Assembly: GCA_014058405.1 (NCBI GenBank) | Contig: CP047423.1 | Location: forward strand, 2,170,001 to 2,234,000 | Source of the DNA: Candidatus Nitrospira kreftii | GTDB lineage: Bacteria; Nitrospirota; Nitrospiria; Nitrospirales; Nitrospiraceae | Length of the DNA: 64,000 nt | Reading direction: 5' to 3' | In this document: in pieces, positions 9,382 to 18,621 of the stretch | Numbering within the stretch: the stretch's first letter is position 1 | Layout: each line of letters opens with the position of its first letter | The notes under the pieces: model-generated | Told to the model about the DNA's origin: nothing | The model's database searches: none | The model's input: only the letters and a program-made list of their open reading frames with translations | Position numbers and translations under genes: made by a program

Positions 9382-9933
9382 CTACCAATAATAGGGATAG
9401 CCATAGTAGCCACGATACCCCCAGCCATAGGGATAGCCGTAGCCATAATACGGAGCATATCCACCTTTCACCCGGTCCCAATCCCAGACCGTGACATGCT
9501 TGAGGGCCAGTTGAGGAACCTGTTGTTGCGCCTCATCGATGGTAATGGTTGTGGATCCCGCCACTTCTCCCACAACCGTGATGCGTTTGTTGTCATCCTC
9601 GAATATGGCCGGGTCAGACACCTGGTCGCCCCGGTCGATGACCACGAATCGTCCCTTCGACTCAGTTTCACGACCCGTAGGCATCAGATCTCCGGACAAC
9701 GGGATCTGCAGCACTTCGATCCGTGTACCGTCTTCGACACGTTTCGCCGACAGCACTTTGCCACCCGCCAGCATCAGTTTTCCTTTCTGTGCCTGCGGAT
9801 TATTTTTGATATCGGAATATCGCAGATCACGATCGACTTTCCCTTCGAGCCTATCAGGGATCACATCCGCCCGATTGCATCCATTGACGAACAAAAATGC
9901 CACCGACATCATCGTCATAATCAACACATTCAT
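9382..9933 (-). CDS. Slp-family outer membrane lipoprotein with Tyr/Gly-rich tail
   Basis: 183 aa. A lipoprotein signal ends at VNGC (Cys19). The core matches the Slp/YeaY family: LMLAGGKVLSAKRVEDGTRIEVLQIPL, GRFVVIDRGDQVSDPAIF and KRITVVGEVAG are in the family order. Slp of E. coli is a starvation- and acid-inducible outer membrane lipoprotein. The last 25 residues are almost entirely Tyr, Gly, Pro and Trp, a low-complexity tail seen in many envelope proteins. A good ribosome binding site (GAAAGGAAGG) precedes the ATG. It is the first well-supported gene of the row leading into the efflux operon and may be co-expressed with it. Confidence 0.82.
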   Translation of the reverse strand: MNVLIMTMMSVAFLFVNGCNRADVIPDRLEGKVDRDLRYSDIKNNPQAQKGKLMLAGGKVLSAKRVEDGTRIEVLQIPLSGDLMPTGRETESKGRFVVIDRGDQVSDPAIFEDDNKRITVVGEVAGSTTITIDEAQQQVPQLALKHVTVWDWDRVKGGYAPYYGYGYPYGWGYRGYYGYPYYW

Positions 9934-10051
9934 GGAATACCTTCCTTTCTTTCAGCCTGAAACAGATGAGATGTTTGCTGAACCGATTATCTAATCAACC
10001 CGCCGGCGTAGGTATGTGGAAAGACCCTCGGTGGGTTGATGAAAGACTTCT

Positions 10052-10516
10052 CTATCGCCCCAAGGATCCAGGAGGAGCACTTGGTTCTGAAAGGCCACTC
10101 CCACCCAGATCTCTCACAGCTGGATCACCTTCTGGCCCCGGTCTCGCGTCAGGAAAAGTCGGTAGGGGATTCGGGCCGCCACCATGGACACTGTTCGGCA
10201 TATCGGCGGAGGGAGTCATCGACCGGTTGACTCCGCTATCGGGCAGGTTGATGTCGTCATTCCCCATATTCCCTTTCCATGACGATTGGTCTTGCCTGAG
10301 CTGGTATGGAAGCTCAGAATCAGGCCTGCCACTATCAGGTATGCCGGGCTCGACTACCTTGTAGAGGAACCGATTCTGCTCCAACCAATTGTGATGGACA
10401 CCGTCGCGCTCACCCACTCCTATTCCAACCGTCAATCCGTCAGCTGAGGCCGCTCCCGCGAACGAGACGACGACTACTCCACAGAGATAGAATAGACAGG
10501 CATATATCGGTTTCAT
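10052..10516 (-). CDS. secreted protein of unknown function, Pro/Gly-rich C-terminus
   Basis: 154 aa. A clear Sec signal peptide (MKPIYACLFYLCGVVVVSF... with AASA at the predicted cleavage site, about residue 25) is followed by a short globular part (HNWLEQNRFLYKVVEPG) and a long disordered Pro/Gly/Asp-rich tail. A strong ribosome binding site (GGGGGAGG) lies 7-8 bases before the ATG. I recognise no family. It sits 118 bp upstream of the Slp-like gene on the same strand. Confidence 0.6.
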   Translation of the reverse strand: MKPIYACLFYLCGVVVVSFAGAASADGLTVGIGVGERDGVHHNWLEQNRFLYKVVEPGIPDSGRPDSELPYQLRQDQSSWKGNMGNDDINLPDSGVNRSMTPSADMPNSVHGGGPNPLPTFPDARPGPEGDPAVRDLGGSGLSEPSAPPGSLGR

Positions 10517-10520
10517 GAGA

Positions 10521-10628
10521 CTACCTCCCCCGCATGATTATGACTTGCCGCTTGAGCGTTCCAATGCTTTTAGTCTGCTCGGACGAACTGCGCATCGAAA
10601 CGCGCACTTTCCCTAGGTGTGTCCTCAT
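10521..10628 (-). CDS. candidate 35-aa basic small protein
   Basis: ATG at 10628 preceded by GGGAGGA (10637-10643) with 8-base spacing, a better ribosome binding site than most annotated genes here have. The 35-residue product is basic (MRTHLGKVRVSMRSSSEQT...MRGR) with no membrane segment. Its stop lies 4 bp before the start of the secreted-protein gene at 10516, and its last codons overlap that gene's ribosome binding site, so the two could be translationally coupled. No homology is recognised. A leader peptide or a small protein are equally possible. Confidence 0.4.
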   Translation of the reverse strand: MRTHLGKVRVSMRSSSEQTKSIGTLKRQVIIMRGR

Positions 10629-10722
10629 TGGTGTCGTCCTCCCGTGATCAAGAGCCGCTTGAACATCCTCCTGATGTTGCGCACTGATGTGTGAAGAATC
10701 GAAAGCACACAAACTCCAAGGC

Positions 10723-12960
10723 CTACTGCTCTGGCAGATGGTTCTCGGGGGTGGGGCTGCCTTCTTCAAAAAACTCGATCTGTCCTGTACCGACATTATA
10801 GATTGCGCCGACGACCGCCACCCGCCCCTCCCTGACGAGGCCGGCGAGCGTACGGCTCTTCTCGCGAAGTGCGGTCGTCACATGCAACACGTTCTGGCGG
10901 GCGACCGTGTCGACAAGCTGGTCCGTCTCGGCAGCTGGACGTGCCTCGACCGTCGCCTCAGACGCCGGGATGGCCGTTTGCTGAATGGCATGGATAATGT
11001 GATCGAGATTTTCACATCCTGTCGCCTCGGCAATCGATTGAGATGAGCCGTTGAGTTGTACGGCCGTCGTCACGGCTCCACACCGTGTATGGCCTAGCAC
11101 CAAAATCAACTTGGCTTGTGCGACCGCACAACCATACTCCGCGCCGGCCAGCACGTCCGCAGTCGCTACGTTTCCGGCAACGCGGATACTGAAGATGTCA
11201 CCCAGCCCAAGGTCCAAGATCAACTCAGCCGGCGTTCGGGAATCAATGCAACTGATGACGACGGCCAGGGGGTGTTGCCCTTTGCCGGTGGCGCGGATCT
11301 GTCTTCCCCAATCGCGAGTGAGCCGCCGTCCGGTGCAAAATCTCTCATGGCCCTCTCTCAGAATTGTTAGGACTTGCTGTGGAGTGAGTGTCGCTTGGAG
11401 CTCAGGGGTGGAGTAATCGACATACTGAAGCTTGTCCCGTAAGTCATACTTATCTTGAAAACCCAAGAGGCTGACCTTGATCCCACGCGCCGGCCCCGTT
11501 CGTTCTTTGTACTCACGTATCAAACCGAACACATCGGGATCGATGTAATCCGTACTTTGGGCGTCCAGCAACACATGCCCGTTGCGGGGAATCTCGGCCA
11601 ACGCATCGGACAGGGCGGCGCGATTCAGAAAACTCACCTGGTTGGGCAACTCAATATGGACGACGTCGTTGCCGGGATGCTTTTCCGTGTAATAATGCAT
11701 CGGGCGCCGAAGGTTACTGTGGAGAATGAACCCAATGCACACCGTCAGGCCGATGAGAGAGCCGATCAACGGATCGGTGAAGACGATGGCGACGACGGTC
11801 GTTGCGAACGGAAAGAACTGATTGTACCCTTCGCGCCACATCTGTTTGACCAGGGAAGGGCTTGCCAGTTTGGCACCGGTGTAAATCAGAATGGCCGCCA
11901 GACACGCCAACGGGATCATGTTCAGCCAGATGGGGATCAGCGGGACGCTGATCAGCAACAATGTGCCATGAGCGATCGTGGCAAGTTTTGTCTTCCCGCC
12001 TGAATTAGTGTTTACAGAACTGCGGACAATTTCTGAAATGACCGGAATTCCACCGATCAGCCCACAGGTCACGTTCCCGACACCCTGAGCCACCAGTTCT
12101 CGGCTGGGTGGAGAGGTGCGTTGCTGGGGATCGATTCTGTCTGCGGCTTTTAAGTTCAGTAGTGATGACAGGGATGCCACCATCGCGATGGTCACGGCGG
12201 CAGTATAGATTTCCGGATTGGCCCATTGAGAGAAATCAGGTGTCCGGAGAAGATCGAACAGTTCACCCACGTTCTCCGTGACCGGCACCTGAACCAGGTG
12301 GCTCGGCTCAAGCAGCCAGGGTTCGCCAAGGTGCTCAAACCAGAACTGAGCTCCGATGCCCAACAGGACCACGGCCATGGGGGCGGGGATAAATGAATTC
12401 TTGAGCGGCAACCACCGACTCCAGACGACAAGCAAGGCCAGCGACACAAGGCCGATAACGGATGCCCCTGGTTCGATGCCTCCCGTGAGACCAAACAGTT
12501 CAGAAAACGTGTTCTGACCGTCGAGCTGTCTGAAAGCCAGGTTTCCCTCAGGATTGAGATCATGGCCGAAGAGGTGGGGGATTTGCTTCAGAATCAGGAT
12601 CAACCCGATGGCAGCCATCAACCCCTTGATCAGACTGATCGGAAAGAAGGCGGCGAGGGATCCGGCCTGGGCCACACCCAAACCGATTTGGATCATCCCG
12701 GCAAGCAGTACGGCCAATAGGAACGCAGAGAACGATCCGAGGGCATGAATCTCAGCCGCCACAACGGCTGTCAACGAAGCACCCGGACCGCTGACACTGA
12801 TGTGCGACCCGCTGATGAACCCCACCAGAAGGCCGCCGACGATGCCCGTCAGCAATCCCGACAGCAATGGGGCATCGGACGCAAGCGCAATCCCAAGGCA
12901 CAAGGGGACCGCCACAATGAACACGATGATGCCGGCCTTAAGATCATTCAAATATTTCAT
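10723..12960 (-). CDS. SulP-family anion transporter fused to beta-carbonic anhydrase (putative bicarbonate transporter)
   Basis: 745 aa. Residues 1 to about 400 are a SulP transporter (GIVGGLLVGFISGSHISVSGPGAS and the following helices). About 430-510 is a STAS domain (HVLLDAQSTDYIDPDVFGLIREY). From about 520 comes a beta-class carbonic anhydrase whose zinc ligands are visible: C571 and D573 in CIDSR, H624 and C627 in HTRCG. SulP proteins such as BicA import bicarbonate, and the enzyme domain interconverts CO2 and bicarbonate, so the fusion probably supplies bicarbonate to carboxylases and helps pH control. It is inserted in the inner membrane with the STAS and anhydrase domains in the cytoplasm. 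The ribosome binding site is weak. It diverges from transketolase, with a CTAG-N8-CTAG site between them. Confidence 0.93.
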   Translation of the reverse strand: MKYLNDLKAGIIVFIVAVPLCLGIALASDAPLLSGLLTGIVGGLLVGFISGSHISVSGPGASLTAVVAAEIHALGSFSAFLLAVLLAGMIQIGLGVAQAGSLAAFFPISLIKGLMAAIGLILILKQIPHLFGHDLNPEGNLAFRQLDGQNTFSELFGLTGGIEPGASVIGLVSLALLVVWSRWLPLKNSFIPAPMAVVLLGIGAQFWFEHLGEPWLLEPSHLVQVPVTENVGELFDLLRTPDFSQWANPEIYTAAVTIAMVASLSSLLNLKAADRIDPQQRTSPPSRELVAQGVGNVTCGLIGGIPVISEIVRSSVNTNSGGKTKLATIAHGTLLLISVPLIPIWLNMIPLACLAAILIYTGAKLASPSLVKQMWREGYNQFFPFATTVVAIVFTDPLIGSLIGLTVCIGFILHSNLRRPMHYYTEKHPGNDVVHIELPNQVSFLNRAALSDALAEIPRNGHVLLDAQSTDYIDPDVFGLIREYKERTGPARGIKVSLLGFQDKYDLRDKLQYVDYSTPELQATLTPQQVLTILREGHERFCTGRRLTRDWGRQIRATGKGQHPLAVVISCIDSRTPAELILDLGLGDIFSIRVAGNVATADVLAGAEYGCAVAQAKLILVLGHTRCGAVTTAVQLNGSSQSIAEATGCENLDHIIHAIQQTAIPASEATVEARPAAETDQLVDTVARQNVLHVTTALREKSRTLAGLVREGRVAVVGAIYNVGTGQIEFFEEGSPTPENHLPEQ

Positions 12961-13298
12961 AGGTGTGTTCGCCGGGTTTGAGAACCATTATCTATCGAGG
13001 TATCGACTCTCACCGTCTCTATCGTGCACGTTGGACACGTTTCTCCAGTCAGACACCGGACACTTCAGAGACTCTTCTGAAACCAGAGATTACCAAGCCA
13101 TCCTGACACCCCTACCGCATCATCCACCCCAGCACACCTAGAATAACTACTAGGACGAATAGGGATAGTTTTCTCAAGCAAGGGGTTCGACCAGTTCCTC
13201 CATTCGACGGATTATCCTAAGCATGACGTCATACTTGGGTTGTGGTGACAGGGAGGAATGCTCCCCTCACTATGGGTCTCTTGTTGGGAGGAAACATC
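12961..13298. other. divergent regulatory region between SulP-CA and transketolase
   Basis: 338 bp without a credible gene. It must hold promoters for both directions. It contains the exact CTAG-N8-CTAG copy at 13138-13153 and, at the right end, the ribosome binding site GGGAGGA (13286-13292) of the transketolase gene. Short ORFs here lack ribosome binding sites. Confidence 0.6.
13138..13153. promoter_or_regulatory. CTAG-N8-CTAG motif, copy 2 (exact)
   Basis: CTAG-AATAACTA-CTAG, 146 bp before the transketolase start and 178 bp before the SulP-carbonic anhydrase start. Either or both divergent genes could be its target. Confidence 0.5.
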
Positions 13299-15191
13299 GT
13301 GACTCTTACTACACAGACGGACCGAGCGAGTGTTCATCACACGCTTCGCCCAGGTCTGCACAACATGGCGACACGATTGCGCATCGCCTGCATTCGCTCT
13401 ACCACCAAAGCCGGAAGCGGCCACGTCACAAGTTGCTGTTCAGCGGCAGACATTATGTCGGTGTTGTTCTTCGCGGTCATGCGCCACGACCCGCAACGCC
13501 CCGACTACGCCGGAAACGATCGCTTCATTCTCTCGAAGGGACACGCTGCTCCCTTGCTGTATGCCGCCTGGGCTGAAGCGGGCTTACTTCGGCAGGATGA
13601 GCTGCTGGAGCTACGAAAGCTGGACTCCGATCTTGAGGGGCATCCGACCCCCCGCCTTCCGTTCGTGGATTTTGCGACGGGCGCCTTAGGGCAAGGCCTC
13701 TCGGTCGCAGCTGGAATCGCGTTGGATGCGAAGCGGTGGGGACATGATGGGTTCCGTACGTATGCCTTACTCGGGGATGGAGAAACGGCTGAGGGTGCGG
13801 TGTGGGAAGCTGCAGAATTCGCGGCTGATCAATCATTGAATAATCTTTGTGCCATCGTTGACGTGAACCGCCTTGGACAATCCAGACCGACCAGGTTTCA
13901 GCATCACATGGAGGCCTATCGCGTCAGATGGGAGGCAGTCGGGTGGCATGCGATTGTGGTGGACGGACATGATTTGGGCGCACTCCTCGAGGCCTTTGAT
14001 GAAGCCGGAGCCACTCCCGACAAGCCGACGGTCATCTTGGCTCGCACCTTGAAAGGAAAAGGAATCCCATCGGTCGAAGACCGTGAAGGGAAACATGGAA
14101 AACCGCTTTCGGCAGACGAGGCCTCCCAGGCGATTTTGGCCTTGCAGGAAACATTGCTTGACCATGCCCCTCAACCATTGATTCCACGTCCCTCGACGGA
14201 AGAACCATCCATGATGGCCGGGAGCCCATCGAGGCAGATCGAGAAGATTCCGTCTACCGGAAGAAAAGCGATGGCGACGCGCTCAGCCTTCGGCGACGCG
14301 ATGGTCGCCTTGGGGCACCTCGACGGGCGCGTCGTTGGTCTGGACGGCGACGTTCAGGATTCCACACGGATGCAGACATTCGCCGAAGCATTCCCGGACC
14401 GGTTCATTCAATGCTTTATCGCGGAGCAGAACATGGTCGGCGTCGCCGCAGGACTCTCGGCCTGCGGCAAGGTTCCGTTTGCCGCAACGTTCGCCTGTTT
14501 TCTCACCAGGGCCCACGACGTTATCCGCATGGCGGCGATCAGCAACGCCAACATCAAGCTCGTGGGTTCTCATGCAGGGGTCAGCGTCGGACAAGATGGG
14601 CCTTCTCAGATGGGACTGGAAGACATCGCCATGATGGCAACTCAGCCGAACATCGTCGTGCTCTATCCGGCGGATGGCCCCGCTACACACCGGCTGGTGC
14701 AACAGGCGGCCAATCACCGAGGGCTCGTCTATATCAGGACGACCCGGGGAGAGACGCCGACGCTCTACTCCGATGAAGACAAGTTCATGATCGGAGGCAG
14801 CAAAATTCTCCGCGCGAGCGAGCACGATCACCTCACACTGGTGGCGGCGGGCATCACGATCGGTGAAGCATTGAAAGCGTACGACCGACTCAAAGAATAC
14901 GATATCTCCGCCAGGGTGGTGGATCTGTACAGCCTCAAACCCGTAGATCGCGCAACACTCATCGACTGCGCTCGGGCGACGCATGGTCGCCTCTTTACGG
15001 TTGAGGACCATTATGAACACGGCGGCATTGGAGACATCGTGCTCGCAAGCTTAAGCACGGAGCGCGTACGCGTTCATAAACTGGCTGTTCGCGAGATTCC
15101 CCGCAGCGGCAATCCCGATGAACTGCTGGACCGGTATGGGATCAGCTCCGGCGCGATCGTCAAGGCAGTCCGGGAGAACCTCCAGCTGTGA
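13299..15191 (+). CDS. tkt: transketolase
   Basis: 630 aa. The GTG at 13299 is chosen because GGGAGGA (13286-13292) stands 6 bases before it. The ATG at 13242 has no such site. The N-terminal half carries the thiamine diphosphate domain (GSGHVTSCCSAADIMSVLFF, SKGHAAP, GALGQGLSVAAG, the GDGETAEGAVWEA motif). The C-terminal half carries EQNMVGVAAGLS, FACFLTRAHDVIRMAAIS and SHAGVSVGQDGPSQMGLEDI. Both halves resemble the shorter mammalian-type transketolase rather than the E. coli form, and a poorly conserved linker of about 45 residues joins them. The enzyme moves two-carbon units in the non-oxidative pentose phosphate pathway. It lies 61 bp before nuoA on the same strand and may be co-transcribed. 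Confidence 0.93.
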   Translation: MTLTTQTDRASVHHTLRPGLHNMATRLRIACIRSTTKAGSGHVTSCCSAADIMSVLFFAVMRHDPQRPDYAGNDRFILSKGHAAPLLYAAWAEAGLLRQDELLELRKLDSDLEGHPTPRLPFVDFATGALGQGLSVAAGIALDAKRWGHDGFRTYALLGDGETAEGAVWEAAEFAADQSLNNLCAIVDVNRLGQSRPTRFQHHMEAYRVRWEAVGWHAIVVDGHDLGALLEAFDEAGATPDKPTVILARTLKGKGIPSVEDREGKHGKPLSADEASQAILALQETLLDHAPQPLIPRPSTEEPSMMAGSPSRQIEKIPSTGRKAMATRSAFGDAMVALGHLDGRVVGLDGDVQDSTRMQTFAEAFPDRFIQCFIAEQNMVGVAAGLSACGKVPFAATFACFLTRAHDVIRMAAISNANIKLVGSHAGVSVGQDGPSQMGLEDIAMMATQPNIVVLYPADGPATHRLVQQAANHRGLVYIRTTRGETPTLYSDEDKFMIGGSKILRASEHDHLTLVAAGITIGEALKAYDRLKEYDISARVVDLYSLKPVDRATLIDCARATHGRLFTVEDHYEHGGIGDIVLASLSTERVRVHKLAVREIPRSGNPDELLDRYGISSGAIVKAVRENLQL

Positions 15192-15252
15192 CAGTCTGAA
15201 TCGAGCGCGAATTGAGGGAAGGATACGACGTTGAACTTGAGTGTGATGCCAC

Positions 15253-15639
15253 ATGCCTGATTCTTTACAATCCCTGCTCTGGCATGCCGTCGCCGTACTC
15301 ATTGTCGTCGGCGCCACATTGGGCTTGTCCTACATTCTCGGGGAACGACACCGGAGCCCAGGCACATTCGAACCCTATGAGTCGGGCATCGCTCCGACCG
15401 GCTCAAGTCGATTCCCGATCCCGATTCAGTTTTATCTGGTCGCCATGCTGTTCGTCGTTTTCGATCTGGAGGCGGCCTTTGTTTTTGCTTGGGCGCTGGT
15501 TGTGCGAGAGGCGGGATGGCCGGCGTTCTGGGAGATGACGCTCTTTATCAGTGTCTTGCTCATCGCGCTCATCTATGTGTGGCGCGTCGGAGCCCTGGAC
15601 TGGAGGGATGATGCACCGCCAAGACGAATCACCCGATAA
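15253..15639 (+). CDS. nuoA: NADH-quinone oxidoreductase subunit A
   Basis: 128 aa small membrane subunit of complex I with three helices (about residues 8-28, 66-88 and 95-115). The conserved loop reads [38 protein letters not shown], which is diagnostic (the Cys of the usual YECG is Ser here). First gene of nuoA-N. A nine-codon TTG-started reading frame (15231-15260) with GAGGGAAGGA in front of it ends across the nuoA start and could couple its translation; this is weak evidence. nuoB overlaps the end of this gene. Confidence 0.95.
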   Translation: MPDSLQSLLWHAVAVLIVVGATLGLSYILGERHRSPGTFEPYESGIAPTGSSRFPIPIQFYLVAMLFVVFDLEAAFVFAWALVVREAGWPAFWEMTLFISVLLIALIYVWRVGALDWRDDAPPRRITR

Positions 15640-16327
15640 CACGATGGGCAGGGAGGAGAATCAGACTGTTCACGGAACAGTCCCGAGTCGCATTCGTCTG
15701 CGCGAAGCGGACGGGATTGAGGAGACGGTGCGCCGTTCGGTCGTCCTGGCAAGCCTGCAAGATCTCGTCGCCTGGGGACGGAAACACTCCCTTTGGCCGT
15801 TCAACTTCGGGCTGTCCTGCTGCTACATCGAAATGGCGACGAGCCTGACCAGCCGGTACGATATCGCGCGCTTCGGCTCGGAAGTCGTCAGGGGAACACC
15901 TCGAGAGGCCGACGTCATCGTCATCGCAGGCACAGTGTTCCGCAAAATGGCCCCCATCATCAAACGATTGTACGATCAAATGATGGAGCCGCGCTGGGTC
16001 ATCTCGATGGGATCCTGCGCCAACTCGGGCGGGATGTATGACGTGTATTCCGTCGTTCAAGGAGTGGATAAGTTTCTTCCGGTCGATGTGTACGTCCCGG
16101 GGTGCCCGCCGGCGCCGCATACGCTGATGGAGGGTCTGTTGCTCTTGCAACAGGCCGTCGGCAGCGAACGACGGCCGCTGAGCTGGGTGCTTGGTCCCGA
16201 GCAAATCGAGCGCCCGACCTTGCCGGCCCGTCGAGACCTCGCCAGAGAGTTCCGGCAACGAGCACGGACATTTCCCAGCATGGATACGGTGGCCTGGTAT
16301 TCAAATCACGATCAGGGGACACGATGA
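15611..16327 (+). CDS. nuoB: NADH-quinone oxidoreductase subunit B
   Basis: 238 aa peripheral subunit that carries the terminal iron-sulfur cluster N2. The ligands are visible: the tandem Cys pair in LSCCYIEMA, the Cys of [12 protein letters not shown] and the Cys of VPGCPPAPH. The start is uncertain. ATG at 15608 and 15611 lie 1 and 4 bases after GGAGG (15602-15606), so 15611 is preferred; a further ATG at 15644 lacks a ribosome binding site. The gene overlaps nuoA by 29 bp. The N-terminal 35 residues and the C-terminal 60 residues are poorly conserved extensions. The stop overlaps the nuoCD start as ATGA. Confidence 0.94.
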   Translation: MHRQDESPDNTMGREENQTVHGTVPSRIRLREADGIEETVRRSVVLASLQDLVAWGRKHSLWPFNFGLSCCYIEMATSLTSRYDIARFGSEVVRGTPREADVIVIAGTVFRKMAPIIKRLYDQMMEPRWVISMGSCANSGGMYDVYSVVQGVDKFLPVDVYVPGCPPAPHTLMEGLLLLQQAVGSERRPLSWVLGPEQIERPTLPARRDLAREFRQRARTFPSMDTVAWYSNHDQGTR

Positions 16328-18072
16328 TACAGGATCTACCGATAGTCAACGAACTGCGCCTGAAGTTCGGAACGCATGGCGCTCAGGTCGAGGGGACACA
16401 GGACGGCGTTCCGACCATCTGGGCGGAGAAAGCCTCCGTGCTTCCCCTGCTTCGCTATCTCAAACAGGACGCGGAACAGCCCTACCCGATGCTGTTCGAT
16501 ATGACCGCGATCGACGAGCGAAACCGAAAGACCCGTCCGATGGAAGCGTCGAACGACTTTACGGTCACCTACCAGTTGTTTTCGTTCATTCGCAATCAGG
16601 ATCTTCGTGTGAAAGTCGGTCTCTCCTCGGACGATCTCGCGCTCCCATCCGCCACATCGGTCTGGCCCTCAGCCAATTGGTATGAACGGGAGGTCTGGGA
16701 CATGTTCGGGATCAGGTTCAACGGGCATCCGCATCTGCGTCGACTGTTGATGCCGAAATCCTGGGAAGGACATCCTCTCAGAAAGGATCATCCGGCGCGA
16801 GCGACCGAGATGACACCGTTCGAGCTCACCGACGAGGATGCAGAAACCGAGCAGGACCTGCTGCAATTCAATCCGGACGATTGGGGCATGCAGCGGAAGG
16901 ACGACCACGTCGAGTACATGTTCCTCAATTTGGGTCCGGCGCATACCGGCACTCACGGAATACTCCGTCTCGTGGTACAGCTCGCCGGTGAACAGATCGT
17001 CGACATCGTGCCGGACATCGGGTTTCACCATCGCGCGGCGGAAAAAATGGGCGAACGCCAAACCTGGCACACCTATATCCCGTACACGGATCGAATCGAT
17101 TATCTTGGGGGGGTCATGAACGAGCTCCCCTACCTCCTCGCCGTCGAGCGGCTCGCCGGCATCCGCGTGCCGGCTCGGGCTGAGGTCATCCGGGTCATGC
17201 TCGCGGAACTGTTTCGGATCGCGAGTCACTTGGTCTGGTACGGCACCTTCGCTCAGGATGTGGGACAGCTGTCGCCGGTCTTTTACATGTTCACGGACCG
17301 CGAGCGGATCTTTCGCATCATCGAGGCGATTACCGGCGGGCGCATGCATCCGGGCTGGTTCCGCATCGGAGGAGTGGCCCACGACCTGCCGGTGGGATGG
17401 ACCCATCTTGTCCGTGAATTCCTGGAGTACTTGCCGTCTCGATTGAGCGAATATGATGATCTCGTTCTACGCAACCCTATTTTTCAGGCGCGGACCAAGG
17501 GCGTCGGTCGCTACTCCACCCAAGAAGCCATCGACTGGGGGGTGACCGGTCCCGGCCTCCGCGCCACCGGATTCAGCTGGGATTTTCGGAAAACCCAGCC
17601 CTATTCCGGTTATGAACAATTCGACTTTGACGTGCCGACGGCGGTCAATGGAGACTGCTACGACCGTGGCCTCGTGCGAGTCGAGGAAATGCGACAAAGT
17701 CTCCGCATCATCAGACAATGCCTGGAGCACATGCCGGAAGGACCGACAAAAGCCGACCACCCGCTCGCGACTCCGCCGAACAAGGATCGAACGCTGCAGG
17801 ACATCGAAACCCTCATTCATCACTTTCTTGCCGTCAGCTGGGGCCCTGTGATTCCTGCGGGTGAGGTCATGGCGAAGGTCGAGGCCACGAAGGGATGCAA
17901 CGCGTACTACTTGATCAGCGATGGAGCGCCCTGGCCGTATCGAGTCCGTATCCGCACCCCGTCGTTCCCGCATATCCAAATGGTCCCGTTGATCGCTAAG
18001 GGACATTTACTGGCGGATCTCTTGGCCATCTTGGGGAGCGTGGATTTTGTCCTGGCGGATGTAGACCGGTAG
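16324..18072 (+). CDS. nuoCD: NADH-quinone oxidoreductase subunits C and D, fused
   Basis: 582 aa. Residues 1 to about 180 are the 30-kDa NuoC domain ([19 protein letters not shown] and [11 protein letters not shown]). From about 195 is the 49-kDa NuoD domain ([33 protein letters not shown], the [16 protein letters not shown] stretch and the C-terminal FVLADVDR). NuoD forms part of the quinone site together with NuoB. The fusion is as in E. coli. The ATG at 16324 overlaps the nuoB stop by 4 bp. Longer in-frame extensions to 16102 lie inside nuoB and are not part of the gene. Confidence 0.96.
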   Translation: MIQDLPIVNELRLKFGTHGAQVEGTQDGVPTIWAEKASVLPLLRYLKQDAEQPYPMLFDMTAIDERNRKTRPMEASNDFTVTYQLFSFIRNQDLRVKVGLSSDDLALPSATSVWPSANWYEREVWDMFGIRFNGHPHLRRLLMPKSWEGHPLRKDHPARATEMTPFELTDEDAETEQDLLQFNPDDWGMQRKDDHVEYMFLNLGPAHTGTHGILRLVVQLAGEQIVDIVPDIGFHHRAAEKMGERQTWHTYIPYTDRIDYLGGVMNELPYLLAVERLAGIRVPARAEVIRVMLAELFRIASHLVWYGTFAQDVGQLSPVFYMFTDRERIFRIIEAITGGRMHPGWFRIGGVAHDLPVGWTHLVREFLEYLPSRLSEYDDLVLRNPIFQARTKGVGRYSTQEAIDWGVTGPGLRATGFSWDFRKTQPYSGYEQFDFDVPTAVNGDCYDRGLVRVEEMRQSLRIIRQCLEHMPEGPTKADHPLATPPNKDRTLQDIETLIHHFLAVSWGPVIPAGEVMAKVEATKGCNAYYLISDGAPWPYRVRIRTPSFPHIQMVPLIAKGHLLADLLAILGSVDFVLADVDR

Positions 18073-18118
18073 CGGAAGGCACAAGACACGGCATCTGATG
18101 TTCACGAACGGGTGACCG

Positions 18119-18613
18119 ATGAGCAGAGACGAACACATCCGACCGGTATTGACGGAGGAAGAGAAGGGAATGATCGACGAGGAATTGTCTCACTACCCCA
18201 CTAAACGGGCCGGCGGGGTCGAGGCGTTAAAAATCGTGCAGCGCCGTCGGGGGTGGATCTCCGACGAGCTGTTGCTGGCGATAGCGCAACACGTGGGAAT
18301 GGCACCCGCCGAGCTGGATCGTTCGGCGACTTTCTATAACCTCATCTTCCGACGACCGGTCGGTCGGCATGTGGTACTTGTCTGCGACAGCGTGTCCTGT
18401 TGGATCATGGGCGCGGACCGCCTCAGAAATCGGCTTCGGCACCGGTTAGGCATCGAAGCCGGCGAGACTACGCCCGACGGCCGCTTCACCATGCTGCCGA
18501 ATGTCTGTTTGGGAGCCTGTGATCGTGCGCCGGCGGTGATGATCGATGAGACATTGCATGGACCCTTGACGGAGGATGAACTGGACCGACTCCTGGACTC
18601 GCATGTTCCGTGA
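18119..18613 (+). CDS. nuoE: NADH-quinone oxidoreductase subunit E
   Basis: 164 aa, 24-kDa thioredoxin-fold subunit of the NADH-oxidising arm. The four cysteines for the N1a [2Fe-2S] cluster are seen in VCDSVSCWIMG and NVCLGACDRAP. The helical N-terminal half has the usual ALKIVQRRRGWISDELL pattern. A 46-bp gap follows nuoCD, the longest inside the operon. nuoF starts 8 bases after the stop. Confidence 0.95.
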   Translation: MSRDEHIRPVLTEEEKGMIDEELSHYPTKRAGGVEALKIVQRRRGWISDELLLAIAQHVGMAPAELDRSATFYNLIFRRPVGRHVVLVCDSVSCWIMGADRLRNRLRHRLGIEAGETTPDGRFTMLPNVCLGACDRAPAVMIDETLHGPLTEDELDRLLDSHVP

Positions 18614-18621
18614 GAATTCCT

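Noticed and set aside
14283-15020. 245-codon minus-strand ORF inside transketolase
   Set aside because: It lies wholly antisense to a clear gene; its translation is Arg/His-rich and has no domain.
15231-15260. Nine-codon TTG leader frame ending across the nuoA start
   Set aside because: Too short and with a rare start to call; mentioned only in the nuoA entry.
16669-17406. 245-codon minus-strand ORF inside nuoCD
   Set aside because: Antisense shadow of a well-defined complex I gene.
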